From Candidatus Scatomonas merdigallinarum (GTDB taxonomy: Bacteria > Bacillota > Clostridia > Lachnospirales > Lachnospiraceae), in NCBI GenBank assembly GCA_018716305.1, contig DVKB01000006.1, forward strand, positions 1 to 37,185: a stretch of 37,185 bases of DNA. The letters are read 5' to 3'. The translations under genes were made by a program, and so were the position numbers. This document shows, one piece after another, positions 21,682 to 31,030 of the stretch. The notes under the pieces were generated by a model. It was given only the letters and a program-made list of their open reading frames with translations, searched no databases and was not told the DNA's origin. Every line of letters starts with the position of its first letter. Position 1 is the first letter of the stretch.

Positions 21682-23655
21682 ATGGAAAAGATCAGAAAGA
21701 AATATTATATTACCACGGCAATCGCCTACACTTCCGGAAAACCGCATATCGGCAATACCTATGAGGCTGTGCTGGCGGACAGCATTGCCCGTTTCCACCG
21801 GCAGCAGGGCTACGATGTGTTCTTTCAGACCGGCACCGACGAGCACGGCCAGAAAATCGAACTGAAGGCCCAGGAGCAGGGGATCACCCCCAAGGAGCTG
21901 GTAGATAAAGTGTCCGGGGAGATCCGCGGCATCTGGGATCTCATGGAAACTTCCTATGATAAATTCATCCGCACTACGGATGCCCCCCATGAGAAGCAGG
22001 TGCAGAAGATCTTCAAAAAGCTCTACGACCAGGGGGATATCTATAAAGGCTATTACGAGGGGATGTACTGCACTCCCTGCGAATCCTTCTTTACGGAATC
22101 CCAGCTGGTGGACGGCAAGTGTCCGGACTGCGGCCGGCCGGTGACCCCGGCCAGGGAGGAGGCCTACTTCTTCCGCATGAGCAAATACGCTCCGAAACTG
22201 ATCGAGTATATCAATGAGCATCCGGAGTTCATCCAGCCGGTGTCCCGGAAAAATGAGATGATGAACAACTTCCTGCTGCCGGGCCTCCAGGATCTCTGCG
22301 TGTCCAGGACCTCCTTCAGCTGGGGCATTCCCGTGGACTTTGACCCGAAGCATGTGGTCTACGTATGGCTGGACGCCCTCACCAACTATATCACCGGCAT
22401 CGGTTACGACTGCGATGGAGACAGCAGCGGGCAGTTCGCCAAATACTGGCCGGCGGACCTGCACTTAATCGGAAAGGATATCGTCCGCTTCCACACCATT
22501 TACTGGCCTATTTTCCTCATGGCCCTGGGACTGCCCCTGCCCAAGCAGGTGTTCGGCCATCCCTGGCTTCTCCAGGGGGACGGCAAGATGAGCAAATCCA
22601 AGGGAAATGTCATCTATGCCGACGATCTGGTGAAGCTGTTCGGGGTGGACGCGGTGCGCTATTTTGTGCTTCATGAGATGCCCTTTGAAAATGACGGCGT
22701 CATTACCTGGGAGCTGATGGTGGAGCGGATGAATTCCGACCTGGCCAACACCCTGGGCAATCTGGTGAACCGCACCATCTCTATGTCCAACAAGTATTTC
22801 GGCGGAGTGGTAGAAGATAAAGGAGCCGCGGAGGAAGTGGACGCGGATCTGAAAGCGGTGGTAACGGGTACCGCCGCCAAAGTGGTGGAGAAGATGGACA
22901 AGCTCCGGGTGGCGGACGCCCTGACGGAGATCTTCAATCTCTTTAAGCGCTGCAATAAATACATTGATGAAACCATGCCCTGGGCCCTGGCCAAGGACGA
23001 GGCCAAAAAGGACCGGCTGGCCACGGTGCTGTACAATCTGGTGGACAGCATTGCCGTGGGAGCTTCCCTGCTGGAATCCTTTATGCCGGATACCACCCGG
23101 AGGATCCTGGAGCAGCTGAACGCCGGGAAGCGGGAGTATGAGGAGCTGGATCAGTTCGGCCTGTACCCCTCCGGAAATAAAGTCACCGACAAGCCGGAGA
23201 TCCTCTTCGCCCGTCTGGATGTGAAGGAGGTTATGGCGGAGGTGGAGAAGATCCAGGAGGCTCAGCGGGCCGCCGCCGCTCCCACGGAGGAGAAACAGGA
23301 GGAAGAGTCCATCCACCTGGAGACCAAACCGGAAGTTACCTTTGAGGATTTTGAAAAGATGCAGTTTGCCGTGGGTGAGATCCTTGCCTGCGAGGCGGTG
23401 AAAAAGTCCAAAAAACTCCTTTGTTCCCAGGTGAAGATCGGGGATCAGGTAAAACAGATCGTCTCCGGCATCAAGGCGCACTACAGTCCGGAAGAGATGG
23501 TGGGCAAAAAGGTCATGGTGCTGGTGAATTTAAAGCCTGCCAAGCTGGCGGGGGTTCTCTCCGAGGGCATGATCCTCTGCGCGGAGGATCCGGAGGGCAA
23601 TCTGGCCCTGGTTTCCCCGGAGAAGGAGATGCCTGCCGGGGCGGAGATCTGCTGA
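21682..23655 (+). CDS. metG: Methionyl-tRNA synthetase
   Basis: This is a 657-residue class I synthetase that charges initiator and elongator tRNA-Met. The signatures are HIGN at residues 22-25 and KMSKS at 302-306. A Cys knuckle (CTPCESFF...CPDCGRP, about 130-150) fits the single-zinc type. After an Ala/Glu-rich linker (about residues 520-548) comes the C-terminal tRNA-binding OB domain (FEKMQFAVGEILACEAV to the end), which aids dimerisation. AAGGAG lies 8 nt before ATG. tatD follows after 15 bp in the same operon. Confidence 0.97.
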   Translation: MEKIRKKYYITTAIAYTSGKPHIGNTYEAVLADSIARFHRQQGYDVFFQTGTDEHGQKIELKAQEQGITPKELVDKVSGEIRGIWDLMETSYDKFIRTTDAPHEKQVQKIFKKLYDQGDIYKGYYEGMYCTPCESFFTESQLVDGKCPDCGRPVTPAREEAYFFRMSKYAPKLIEYINEHPEFIQPVSRKNEMMNNFLLPGLQDLCVSRTSFSWGIPVDFDPKHVVYVWLDALTNYITGIGYDCDGDSSGQFAKYWPADLHLIGKDIVRFHTIYWPIFLMALGLPLPKQVFGHPWLLQGDGKMSKSKGNVIYADDLVKLFGVDAVRYFVLHEMPFENDGVITWELMVERMNSDLANTLGNLVNRTISMSNKYFGGVVEDKGAAEEVDADLKAVVTGTAAKVVEKMDKLRVADALTEIFNLFKRCNKYIDETMPWALAKDEAKKDRLATVLYNLVDSIAVGASLLESFMPDTTRRILEQLNAGKREYEELDQFGLYPSGNKVTDKPEILFARLDVKEVMAEVEKIQEAQRAAAAPTEEKQEEESIHLETKPEVTFEDFEKMQFAVGEILACEAVKKSKKLLCSQVKIGDQVKQIVSGIKAHYSPEEMVGKKVMVLVNLKPAKLAGVLSEGMILCAEDPEGNLALVSPEKEMPAGAEIC

Positions 23656-23670
23656 CGGAGGCCGGAGAAG

Positions 23671-24450
23671 ATGATTTTTGAGACACACGCCCACTATGAC
23701 GATGAGGCCTTTGATGAGGACAGGGAGGAGCTGCTCTCCTCCCTGCCGGAAAAGGGCATCGGCACCGTGATCAATGTCTGCGCGGATGTGAAAAGCCTGG
23801 ACGCTGTCCGGGAACTCATAGATAAATATCCCTATGTTTACGGGGCTGCGGGGATCCATCCGGATCACGCGGGAGATTTGAACGAAGAGATTTTTGAGAA
23901 GCTGCGGCAGCTCTGCCGCCATCCGAAAGTTGTGGCGGTGGGGGAGATCGGTCTGGATTATTACTGGCACAGGGATCCGGAAAGCCATGCCCTGCAGATG
24001 GAATGGTTTCAGCGGCAGATGGAACTGGCCCGGGAGGAGGGCCTGCCCTTTATCATTCACAGCCGGGAGGCCGCCGCGGACACTCTGGAAGCGGTGAAAC
24101 GCCTTCGGGGCGGGGAGATCGGCGGCGTGATCCACTGCTTTTCCTATTCCAGGGAACTGGCGGAAGAATACCTGAAGATGGGATTGTACCTTGGGATCGG
24201 CGGAGTGGTGACCTTTAAAAACGCCCGCAGGCTGAAGGAAGCGGTGGCGGAAGCGCCGCTGGAACAGCTGCTGCTGGAGACGGACAGTCCCTATCTGGCC
24301 CCGGAACCCAACCGGGGAAAGCGAAATTCCTCTTTGAACCTGCCCTACGTGGCGGAGGAGATCGCCAGGCTGAAGGGCGTCACCCCGGAAGAGGTGATCG
24401 CGGTCACAGAGGAGAATGCCAGACGGCTGTTTCGGAAGATCAGAGCCTGA
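23671..24450 (+). CDS. tatD: TatD-family metal-dependent hydrolase
   Basis: This is a 259-residue amidohydrolase-fold protein with the metal-binding THAHYDD at the N-terminus, GEIGLDYYWHRDP near residue 91, FIIHSREA near 127, a later IHCFSYS and the ETDSPYLAPEP segment near 210. TatD proteins are metal-dependent 3'-5' nucleases, mostly linked to DNA repair or RNA quality control. The 15-bp gap to metG is the usual Firmicutes metG-tatD arrangement. A strong terminator follows. Confidence 0.95.
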   Translation: MIFETHAHYDDEAFDEDREELLSSLPEKGIGTVINVCADVKSLDAVRELIDKYPYVYGAAGIHPDHAGDLNEEIFEKLRQLCRHPKVVAVGEIGLDYYWHRDPESHALQMEWFQRQMELAREEGLPFIIHSREAAADTLEAVKRLRGGEIGGVIHCFSYSRELAEEYLKMGLYLGIGGVVTFKNARRLKEAVAEAPLEQLLLETDSPYLAPEPNRGKRNSSLNLPYVAEEIARLKGVTPEEVIAVTEENARRLFRKIRA

Positions 24451-24486
24451 AGGGCAGACAAGGATGAAAGTTGTAACTAATGTACA

Positions 24487-24515
24487 CCGGAGAATGAAAA
24501 ATTCTCCGGTTTTTG
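24487..24515 (+). terminator. Terminator of metG-tatD
   Basis: A perfect 9-bp stem CCGGAGAAT/ATTCTCCGG, loop GAAAA, followed by TTTTTGTT. Confidence 0.93.
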
Positions 24516-24544
24516 TTGACTTTATCTATACCGATTGGTATACT
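24516..24544 (+). promoter_or_regulatory. Promoter with internal operator for the TetR-GH13-glgB unit
   Basis: TTGACT (24516-24521), 17 bp, TATACT (24539-24544). The palindrome ATACC-GATT-GGTAT (24528-24541) fills the spacer and touches the -10, and a further GGTAT follows at 24545-24549. The placement fits autorepression by the TetR protein encoded next. Confidence 0.72.
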
Positions 24545-24566
24545 GGTATCTACAGAGAGGTGACAC

Positions 24567-25145
24567 ATGGACAATCGGGAAATAATTTTAAAGACAGCGA
24601 AGTCTCTGTTTTACGCCAGAGGCTATGACGGAGTGGGAGTGCAGGAGATCGCGGAAAAGTCCGGGGTCACGAAACCTACCCTGTACTACTATTTCGGCAG
24701 CAAGAAGGGGCTTCTGGAACAGCTTTTGTCCCGGGATTTTCAGATCCTGGAAGCGGAGATGGAACAGGCCACCGTTTATGATGGCCTCCGCAATACGTTA
24801 TACCGGACCGCCAGGGCGTTTTTCGACGCGGTGTGCCGGGACCCGGAGTTTTATCTGCTGCTGATGGCGCTGTTTTTTTCCGGGCGCAAGAGCGAAGGTT
24901 TCCGGACCGTCTACCCGTTTCTGGAGCGGTACTATCAGTTTTTCGTGAAAATTTTTGAGAGGGCCCAGGGAGAACTGGGAAATATGCGGGGCAGACAGAA
25001 TCAGTTTGCCATTAGTTTTACCGGCTGCCTGCAGTTTTATCTGCTGGTGCGCTCCCGGGATACGGAGGACTTAAGTTCCATGCAGGTCAGCGATCAGGAG
25101 ATTGAGGAGCTGCTGCAGCAGTTCTTATATGGAATCTATACTTAG
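24567..25145 (+). CDS. TetR-family transcriptional regulator
   Basis: This is a 192-residue protein with the TetR helix-turn-helix at residues 1-50 (GYDGVGVQEIAEKSGVTKPT then LYYYFGSKKGLLEQLL). The C-terminal ligand domain is helical and not recognisable further. AGAGGTG lies just before ATG. GH13 starts 18 bp after its stop, so it is the first gene of the operon it probably controls. The ligand is unknown; the context suggests a signal linked to alpha-glucan use. Confidence 0.9.
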   Translation: MDNREIILKTAKSLFYARGYDGVGVQEIAEKSGVTKPTLYYYFGSKKGLLEQLLSRDFQILEAEMEQATVYDGLRNTLYRTARAFFDAVCRDPEFYLLLMALFFSGRKSEGFRTVYPFLERYYQFFVKIFERAQGELGNMRGRQNQFAISFTGCLQFYLLVRSRDTEDLSSMQVSDQEIEELLQQFLYGIYT

Positions 25146-25163
25146 ACTAGGAGGTATGAGACA

Positions 25164-26537
25164 TTGGGCAAATGGTATGAGGAGGCGGATTTTTATCACA
25201 TCTATCCCCTGGGGCTTCTGGGAGCTCCCCGGCGGAATGAGGGCGGGGAGGTAGTCCACCGCCTGCGGACCCTGACGGAGGAGTGGATCCCCTGGATGAA
25301 GGAGATGCGGTTTGACGCGGTCTATATCGGCCCCCTGTTTGAATCGGTGGGCCACGGCTACGAGACCACCGACTATAAGCTGGTGGACCGCCGGCTGGGA
25401 GATAATGAAGATTTTAAGGAATTTGTGGCAAAGTCCCACGAGGCCGGTATACGCGTTGTGGTGGACGGGGTGTTCAATCACACGGGCCGGGAGTTTTTTG
25501 CGTTTAAGGATATTCAGGAGAAAAAATGGGATTCCCCCTACAAAAACTGGTACAAGGGCGTGAATTTCGGCGGCAACAACTGCTATAACGACGGCTTCAG
25601 CTATGAGTCCTGGAGGGGCTGCACAGAGCTGGTAAACTTAAATCCCTGGGAGGGAGCCGTTCGGGAATATCTGCTGGGGGTCATTGATTTCTGGATTGAG
25701 GAATTTGATATCGACGGTATCCGTCTGGACTGCGCCGACTGCCTGGAACTTTCCTTCCTGGAGGAGATGCGCCGCAGGACCGAGGCGAAAAAACAGGATT
25801 TTTGGCTTATGGGAGAAGTGATCCACGGGGACTACAGCCGCTATATCGGCGACGGTACCCGTCTGATCCACAGCGTTACCAATTATGAGCTTCACAAAGG
25901 GCTGTATTCCGGCCACAACGATCACAACTACTTTGAGATCGCTCATACCATCCGCCGGGAATTTGACCAGGGCGGCGGCCTGTACCGGGGCATGACCCTG
26001 TACAGCTTTGTGGATAACCATGACGTGAACCGGATCTGCAGCAAACTGAATGTGAAGGGACATCTGAAGCCGGTGCATGCTCTGCTGTATTTTCTTCCGG
26101 GGATCCCCTCCATTTATTACGGATCCGAGTTCGGCATAGAGGGCAGAACCGATCAGGGCGGAGACGATGCCCTGCGGCCGGCCATCGATCTGGAGCAGAT
26201 GAAGGAGAAGAATCCCCACCCGGAACTGACAGAGTGGATAAAAACCCTGGGAGGGATCCGGAAAGCCCACCTGGACGCCTGCGCCGGCGGCGCCTACCGG
26301 GAACTCCTTCTGACCAACCGGCAGTATGCCTTCGCCAGAATCGGGGAAAAGGAAACCCTGGTGGTGGCGGTAAATAACGATGAGGGGGCGGCGGCCCCGG
26401 TATCCTTCCCCGTTCCCGGGGACGGGATCTATGAGGACCTGTTGACCAAAGAAAAGGCGGCCGCGCAGGGAGGAAGGATTTCTCTGGAGCTGGAACCCTG
26501 CGGCTGCAGGATCCTGATCCATACCCGGGACAGATAA
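25164..26537 (+). CDS. GH13 alpha-amylase-family glycosidase
   Basis: This is a 457-residue protein from TTG 25164, preceded by AGGAGGT with 8 nt spacing. The TIM barrel carries the GH13 regions in order: VVDGVFNHTG, DGIRLDCAD with nucleophile D189, GEVI with acid/base E218, and FVDNHDVNR with D287. There is no signal peptide, so it acts inside the cell on imported or stored alpha-glucans. It lacks the N-terminal domain of neopullulanases. The exact specificity (alpha-amylase, maltodextrinase or transglycosylase) cannot be read. It is co-transcribed with the TetR gene; glgB is 73 bp downstream. Confidence 0.92.
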   Translation: MGKWYEEADFYHIYPLGLLGAPRRNEGGEVVHRLRTLTEEWIPWMKEMRFDAVYIGPLFESVGHGYETTDYKLVDRRLGDNEDFKEFVAKSHEAGIRVVVDGVFNHTGREFFAFKDIQEKKWDSPYKNWYKGVNFGGNNCYNDGFSYESWRGCTELVNLNPWEGAVREYLLGVIDFWIEEFDIDGIRLDCADCLELSFLEEMRRRTEAKKQDFWLMGEVIHGDYSRYIGDGTRLIHSVTNYELHKGLYSGHNDHNYFEIAHTIRREFDQGGGLYRGMTLYSFVDNHDVNRICSKLNVKGHLKPVHALLYFLPGIPSIYYGSEFGIEGRTDQGGDDALRPAIDLEQMKEKNPHPELTEWIKTLGGIRKAHLDACAGGAYRELLLTNRQYAFARIGEKETLVVAVNNDEGAAAPVSFPVPGDGIYEDLLTKEKAAAQGGRISLELEPCGCRILIHTRDR

Positions 26538-26538
26538 T

Positions 26539-26559
26539 CTCCGGAGGCGCCTCCGGGAG
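26539..26559 (+). other. GC-rich palindrome between GH13 and glgB
   Basis: CCGGAGGCGCCTCCGG (26541-26556) is a perfect 16-bp palindrome, extended by CT/AG on either side. There is no T run, so it is more likely an mRNA stability or processing hairpin, or a partial terminator, than a full stop. Confidence 0.6.
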
Positions 26560-26610
26560 AAGGCGCTGTTCCGGGATCAGAAAGTATAGAAAGAAAAAGG
26601 AGAAAAAGCC

Positions 26611-28524
26611 ATGGCAAGGAAGAAAAAGAAAAAAGAGGCGCGTTTCGGAGAACTGGATGCGTACCTGTTCGGCCAGGCAACCCATTACGAGATCTATGAA
26701 AAAATGGGAGCGCATCTGGATGTGAAGGACGGAAAGAAAGGTGTGTGGTTCACCGTCTGGGCTCCCAATGCCCAGGGGGTTTCCGTAGTAGGAGATTTTA
26801 ACGGCTGGGAGGACGACGCCAATCCCATGGAAAAAGTGGCGGAAATGGGAGTTTATGAGGTGTTTATCCCCGGAGTAAAAGAGGGGGCTCTCTACAAATA
26901 CTGCATTGAGGCCCGGGACGGCCGGCGTCTTTACAAGGCGGATCCCTACGGGTTCTGGGCGGAGAAACGTCCGGGAACCGCTTCCAGAGTGGCGGAGATC
27001 GGCGGTTTTAAGTGGACGGATGAAACCTGGATGACCGCCCGCCGGGAATTTTCTCCCAAGACTTCTCCCCTGGCTATCTACGAAGTACATCCCGGTTCCT
27101 GGAAAAAGCACCCCTGGTCCGAGGAGAATCCGGAAGGCTTTTATGATTACAAATACTTTGCCAGATCTCTGGCAGAGTATGTAAAGGATATGGGATATAC
27201 CCATGTGGAGCTTATGGGAATCGCCGAGCATCCCCTGGACGCTTCCTGGGGGTATCAGGTGACCGGCTACTACGCGCCTACTTCCCGATATGGAACGCCC
27301 AAGGAATTCAAGTACCTGGTGAACTATCTCCACCGGAACAAGATCGGAGTGATCCTGGACTGGGTGCCGGCCCATTTTCCCAAAGACGCCCAGGGTCTGG
27401 CGGAATTTGACGGGGAAGCGGTGTATGAGCACGCGGATCCCCGGCAGGGGGAGCATCCTGACTGGGGCACCAAGATCTTTAATTACGGACGGCCGGAAGT
27501 AAAGAATTTCCTGCTGGCCAACGCCCTGTACTGGGTGGAGCAGTACCATGTGGACGGCCTGCGGGTGGACGCCGTGGCTTCTATGCTGTACCTGGACTAC
27601 GGGCGGCAGGAAGGCCAGTGGATCCCCAATAAGTACGGCGGCAAGGAAAATCTGGAGGCCATTGAGTTCTTTAAGCACCTGAATTCCCTGGTTACAGGCC
27701 GGAATAAGGGAGCCATGATGATTGCCGAGGAGTCCACTGCCTGGCCCAAGGTCACCGGCAGCGTGGAGGAGGACGGCCTGGGCTTTACCCTTAAGTGGAA
27801 CATGGGCTGGATGCACGATTTCCTGGAGTACATGAAGCTGGATCCATACTTCCGCAAATACAACCATAACAAGATGACCTTTGCCATGACCTACGCCTTC
27901 AGCGAGAATTATATCCTGGTTCTGTCCCACGATGAGGTGGTGCATCTGAAATGTTCTATGATCAACAAGATGCCGGGATATCCGGATGATAAGTTTGAGA
28001 ACCTGAAGGCGGGCTACAGCTTTATGATGGGGCATCCCGGCAAGAAGCTTCTGTTCATGGGCCAGGATTTCGGCCAGCTCCGGGAGTGGAGCGAAGAGCG
28101 GGAGCTGGACTGGTTCCTTTTAGAGGATAAGCGCCACGAACATCTGCAGGCCTACGTGCGGGATCTGCTGGCACTGTACCGGAAGTATCCGGCCCTCCAG
28201 AGCGATACGGGCTATGAGTGTTTTTCCTGGATCAACGCCAATGACGGGGACAGAAGTATCTTCAGCTTTGTCCGCTGGTCCCCCACAGGCAAAAACAATC
28301 TGCTTTTTGTGATTAATTTTACCCCTGTGGACCGGCCGGACTACCGGGTGGGAGTGCCCAAGAGAAAGCAGTACCGGCTGATTCTGGACAGCAGAAGCCT
28401 CAAGTATGGAGGCAGCCATGAAGTGCCGGAGGTCTACCGGGCGGTAAAGAAAGAGTGCGACGGACAGCCCTTCTCTATCGGATATGAACTGCCGGCATAT
28501 GGAGCGGCGGTGTTCCGGTTCTGA
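26611..28524 (+). CDS. glgB: 1,4-alpha-glucan branching enzyme
   Basis: This is a 637-residue GH13 branching enzyme that cuts alpha-1,4 chains and rejoins them as alpha-1,6 branches in glycogen. After a Lys-rich N-terminus comes a CBM48-type domain (WFTVWAPNAQGVSVVGDFNG, about residues 46-65), then the catalytic barrel with DGLRVDAVASMLYLDY (D320), AEES (E373) and LSHDEVVH (D441), and a C-terminal beta domain. It lacks the extra N1 domain of the E. coli enzyme, which explains the shorter length. AAGGAG lies 8 nt before ATG. It is likely the third gene of the TetR-GH13 unit, subject to the intervening palindrome. Confidence 0.95.
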   Translation: MARKKKKKEARFGELDAYLFGQATHYEIYEKMGAHLDVKDGKKGVWFTVWAPNAQGVSVVGDFNGWEDDANPMEKVAEMGVYEVFIPGVKEGALYKYCIEARDGRRLYKADPYGFWAEKRPGTASRVAEIGGFKWTDETWMTARREFSPKTSPLAIYEVHPGSWKKHPWSEENPEGFYDYKYFARSLAEYVKDMGYTHVELMGIAEHPLDASWGYQVTGYYAPTSRYGTPKEFKYLVNYLHRNKIGVILDWVPAHFPKDAQGLAEFDGEAVYEHADPRQGEHPDWGTKIFNYGRPEVKNFLLANALYWVEQYHVDGLRVDAVASMLYLDYGRQEGQWIPNKYGGKENLEAIEFFKHLNSLVTGRNKGAMMIAEESTAWPKVTGSVEEDGLGFTLKWNMGWMHDFLEYMKLDPYFRKYNHNKMTFAMTYAFSENYILVLSHDEVVHLKCSMINKMPGYPDDKFENLKAGYSFMMGHPGKKLLFMGQDFGQLREWSEERELDWFLLEDKRHEHLQAYVRDLLALYRKYPALQSDTGYECFSWINANDGDRSIFSFVRWSPTGKNNLLFVINFTPVDRPDYRVGVPKRKQYRLILDSRSLKYGGSHEVPEVYRAVKKECDGQPFSIGYELPAYGAAVFRF

Positions 28525-28585
28525 GATTCGGGGCTGCCTGCGGGAGGGAAAATTTATCTGACAGACGAATTCAAAGATAGTAAAA

Positions 28586-28624
28586 ACGGATGCATCTCTC
28601 AGGAGAGGAAGCATCCGTTTTTTT
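28586..28624 (+). terminator. Terminator after glgB
   Basis: ACGGATGC pairs with GCATCCGT around an inner CTCTC/GAGAG stem, followed by TTTTTTT. The preceding A run lets it also serve the convergent minus-strand operon. Confidence 0.92.
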
Positions 28625-28652
28625 GGTGCGCCCGGCGGCAGCCGCGAGTATC

Positions 28653-29363
28653 TCACATAAGCAGTTTCAGCCCGTACAGAGCCAGCAGATGAGCCGGATA
28701 AAAGAGGTAGAAAGCGTATTTGACTTTCATCCCCCGTCTGCCGTTATAGCAGGCTATGGGCAGCAGGGACAGAAAAGCTCCGGCGTTGGCGAAGCTTGCC
28801 AGGTTCAGGATCAGGCAGCCCATGGAGGGAGCCGGAAGGCCCCAGCCCCAGAGCAGATACATGGCGGCCACAGCGCCCACGCCCAGGGCGTCGTAATCTG
28901 TGCGCAGCAGCCAGGCGGCCAGGGCGAAAGCCAGAATGATAAGGATTTTTGCGCTCATCTGGGAATACCGCCCGGAGAGCTTCCCGCTGGCGGTTTCCAG
29001 AAGGATCAGCATCAGCAGAGCCAGGAACAGGGTAAACAGGGTGTTCTGATGCATCCGGAAAAAGGGCCTGCCGTACAGAGCCAGATCAAAGGGAACCTCC
29101 GAGAGCGCCGCGAAGAGCAGCAGGTTTCCGGCGTAGCGGAACCGGCTGCGGGTGTGGAGAAATCCCTCCACCAGCAGAAAGGCAAACAGAGGGAAAGCAA
29201 TTCTTCCCACCAGGCCGCTTAAAATCAGACAGGCCGGGGAGGAAGGGCTTAAAAGTACCTTGCAGGCATGATCCGTGAGCATGGCCCCGCAGGCAATCAG
29301 TTTCAGGCTGCTCCCGGACAGATGAAGGGGAGCGGCGGAAAGAGTCTTATATTCCGCGGACAT
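28653..29363 (-). CDS. TraX-family integral membrane protein
   Basis: This is a 236-residue membrane protein with about 7 hydrophobic segments and the TraX N-terminal pattern (SGSSLKLIACGAMLTDHACKVL, GRIAFPLFAFLLVEGFLHT). TraX was first named as the F-plasmid pilin acetylase, but most chromosomal Firmicutes members are of unknown function and belong to a wider acyltransferase-like group. AAGGAGGGG lies 7 nt before ATG 29363. The frame upstream overlaps the antiporter gene and is rejected. The start is 2 bp beyond the NhaC stop, so the two are translated together. Confidence 0.85.
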   Translation of the reverse strand: MSAEYKTLSAAPLHLSGSSLKLIACGAMLTDHACKVLLSPSSPACLILSGLVGRIAFPLFAFLLVEGFLHTRSRFRYAGNLLLFAALSEVPFDLALYGRPFFRMHQNTLFTLFLALLMLILLETASGKLSGRYSQMSAKILIILAFALAAWLLRTDYDALGVGAVAAMYLLWGWGLPAPSMGCLILNLASFANAGAFLSLLPIACYNGRRGMKVKYAFYLFYPAHLLALYGLKLLM

Positions 29364-29365
29364 AA

Positions 29366-30964
29366 TCAACCCCTCCTTTGACGTTTCCGGATCAGGAACA
29401 GGATCAGAAACAGAACGATAAGGCCGAAGGGCAGGGAAACCAGGGCGCTCTTTGTAAAGCCGGCCGCGATATAGCACACGAAAGAGATGGCAGCGGCCAC
29501 CAGAGCGTAGGGAAGCTGGGTGGCCACATGATTGACGTGGCTGCACTGGGCGCCGGCGGAGGACATAATGGTGGTGTCCGAGATAGGGGAGCAGTGGTCC
29601 CCGCAGACCGCTCCCGCCATGCAGGCGGAGATGGCAATAATCATCATCTGATGATCGCTGTGCTGGAAGGCTTCCACCACAATGGGGATCAGAATGCCGA
29701 AGGTTCCCCAGGAGGTGCCGGTGGCGAAAGACAGCAGGCAGCCGATGAGGAAGATCACAGCCGGCAGAAAATTCATGAACCCGGCGGCAGAATTTTTGAC
29801 GATTTCCGCCACAAAGGCTCCGGCGGCAAGATCGTCTGTCATGGATTTCAGCGTCCAGGCAAAGGTCAGGATCAGGATGGCCGGAACCATGGCTTTAAAG
29901 CCTTCGGGCAGACAGTTCATGCATTTTCCGAAGGTCATGACCCGGCGGATCAGAAACAGGACAATGGTGATCACCAGGGCAAAGAAGGAGCCAAGCATCA
30001 GTCCCACGGAAGCGTTGCTTCCGGCAAAGGCTTCCGCCAGGCCGGTTCCGGAGAAGAATCCTCCGGTGTACAGCATGCCCCCAACGCAGCAGACAATGAG
30101 GCAGACAATAGGAATCAGCAGATCGATGACGCTTCCATTGGGATTATCATCTTTGGCGCCATCGGTGTCATAGGGACGTTCCGGGGTGGTAAAAAGATCC
30201 CCCTTCAGAGCGTTGCGCTCATGAAGGGCCATAGGGCCGAAGTCCACCTTCATCATCGCCAGCCCGATCATCATGGCGATGGTCAGCAGAGCGTAGAAGT
30301 TAAAGGGAATGGCCTGGATGAACAGAGCAAGGCCGTCCTCCCCCTCCACAAAACCGGAAACCGCGGCTGCCCAGGAAGAGATAGGGGCGATAATGCACAC
30401 CGGGGCTGCAGTGGCATCGATGAGATAAGCCAGCTTAGCCCGGGATACATGGTGTTTGTCTGTCACCGGCCGCATGACGCTGCCCACGGTCAGGCAGTTG
30501 AAATAATCGTCAATAAAAATCAGCACTCCCAGAACCACGGTAGCCAGCTGCGCGCCCACCCGGGTTTTGATCTTTCTGGACGCCCAGCGCCCGAAAGCGG
30601 CGGAGCCTCCCGCCTTGTTCATGAGGCTTACCATGGTTCCCAGAATTACCAGGAATACCAGGATCCCCAGATTCCCGGTATCCGACAGGACGGTGACAAT
30701 GCCGCCGGAAAATACGTGGTTGACGGTATCCTCAACATTAAATCCGGTGTACAGCAGGGCGCCGGCCAGGATTCCGATAAACAGGGAACTGTACACTTCT
30801 TTTGTGAGCAGTGCCAGTCCGATGGCGATAATGGGAGGCACCAGCCCCCAGAAGGTAGCCTGCACACTGTCCGCGGTGGTGGTGCAGGCGGCAAGGATCA
30901 TAACGATCACGATCACTGCCGCGGCGATGGCAGTGGAATAGATTTTTCTTTTGTTCTTCCGCAT
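29366..30964 (-). CDS. NhaC-family Na+/H+ antiporter-like transporter
   Basis: This is a 532-residue membrane protein with 11-13 TM segments. Motifs typical of the NhaC family are the conserved FIDDYFNCLTVGSVMRPVTD block, ATAAPVCIIAPISSWAAA, FATGTSWGTFGI and AGAVCGDHCSPISDTTIMSS. Members exchange Na+ for H+ or carry organic acids or amines; the ion or substrate here is not readable. GAGGGG lies 7 nt before ATG. It is the first gene of a two-gene operon with TraX. Confidence 0.93.
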   Translation of the reverse strand: MRKNKRKIYSTAIAAAVIVIVMILAACTTTADSVQATFWGLVPPIIAIGLALLTKEVYSSLFIGILAGALLYTGFNVEDTVNHVFSGGIVTVLSDTGNLGILVFLVILGTMVSLMNKAGGSAAFGRWASRKIKTRVGAQLATVVLGVLIFIDDYFNCLTVGSVMRPVTDKHHVSRAKLAYLIDATAAPVCIIAPISSWAAAVSGFVEGEDGLALFIQAIPFNFYALLTIAMMIGLAMMKVDFGPMALHERNALKGDLFTTPERPYDTDGAKDDNPNGSVIDLLIPIVCLIVCCVGGMLYTGGFFSGTGLAEAFAGSNASVGLMLGSFFALVITIVLFLIRRVMTFGKCMNCLPEGFKAMVPAILILTFAWTLKSMTDDLAAGAFVAEIVKNSAAGFMNFLPAVIFLIGCLLSFATGTSWGTFGILIPIVVEAFQHSDHQMMIIAISACMAGAVCGDHCSPISDTTIMSSAGAQCSHVNHVATQLPYALVAAAISFVCYIAAGFTKSALVSLPFGLIVLFLILFLIRKRQRRG

Positions 30965-31001
30965 AATTTTCCCCTCATTTTCTTATCATCAATATGAAAA
31001 A

Positions 31002-31030
31002 ATCCTATCGCATCCGGCAGGGCTTGTCAA
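31002..31030 (-). promoter_or_regulatory. Promoter of the NhaC-TraX operon
   Basis: Minus-strand TTGACA (31025-31030), 17 bp, TAGGAT (31002-31007), beginning right after the LysR stop codon. Confidence 0.75.

Noticed and set aside
29378-30997. Long plus-strand frame of about 540 codons opposite the NhaC gene
   Set aside because: Gly/His/Gln-rich, no ribosome binding site, and fully antisense to a well-motivated transporter gene.
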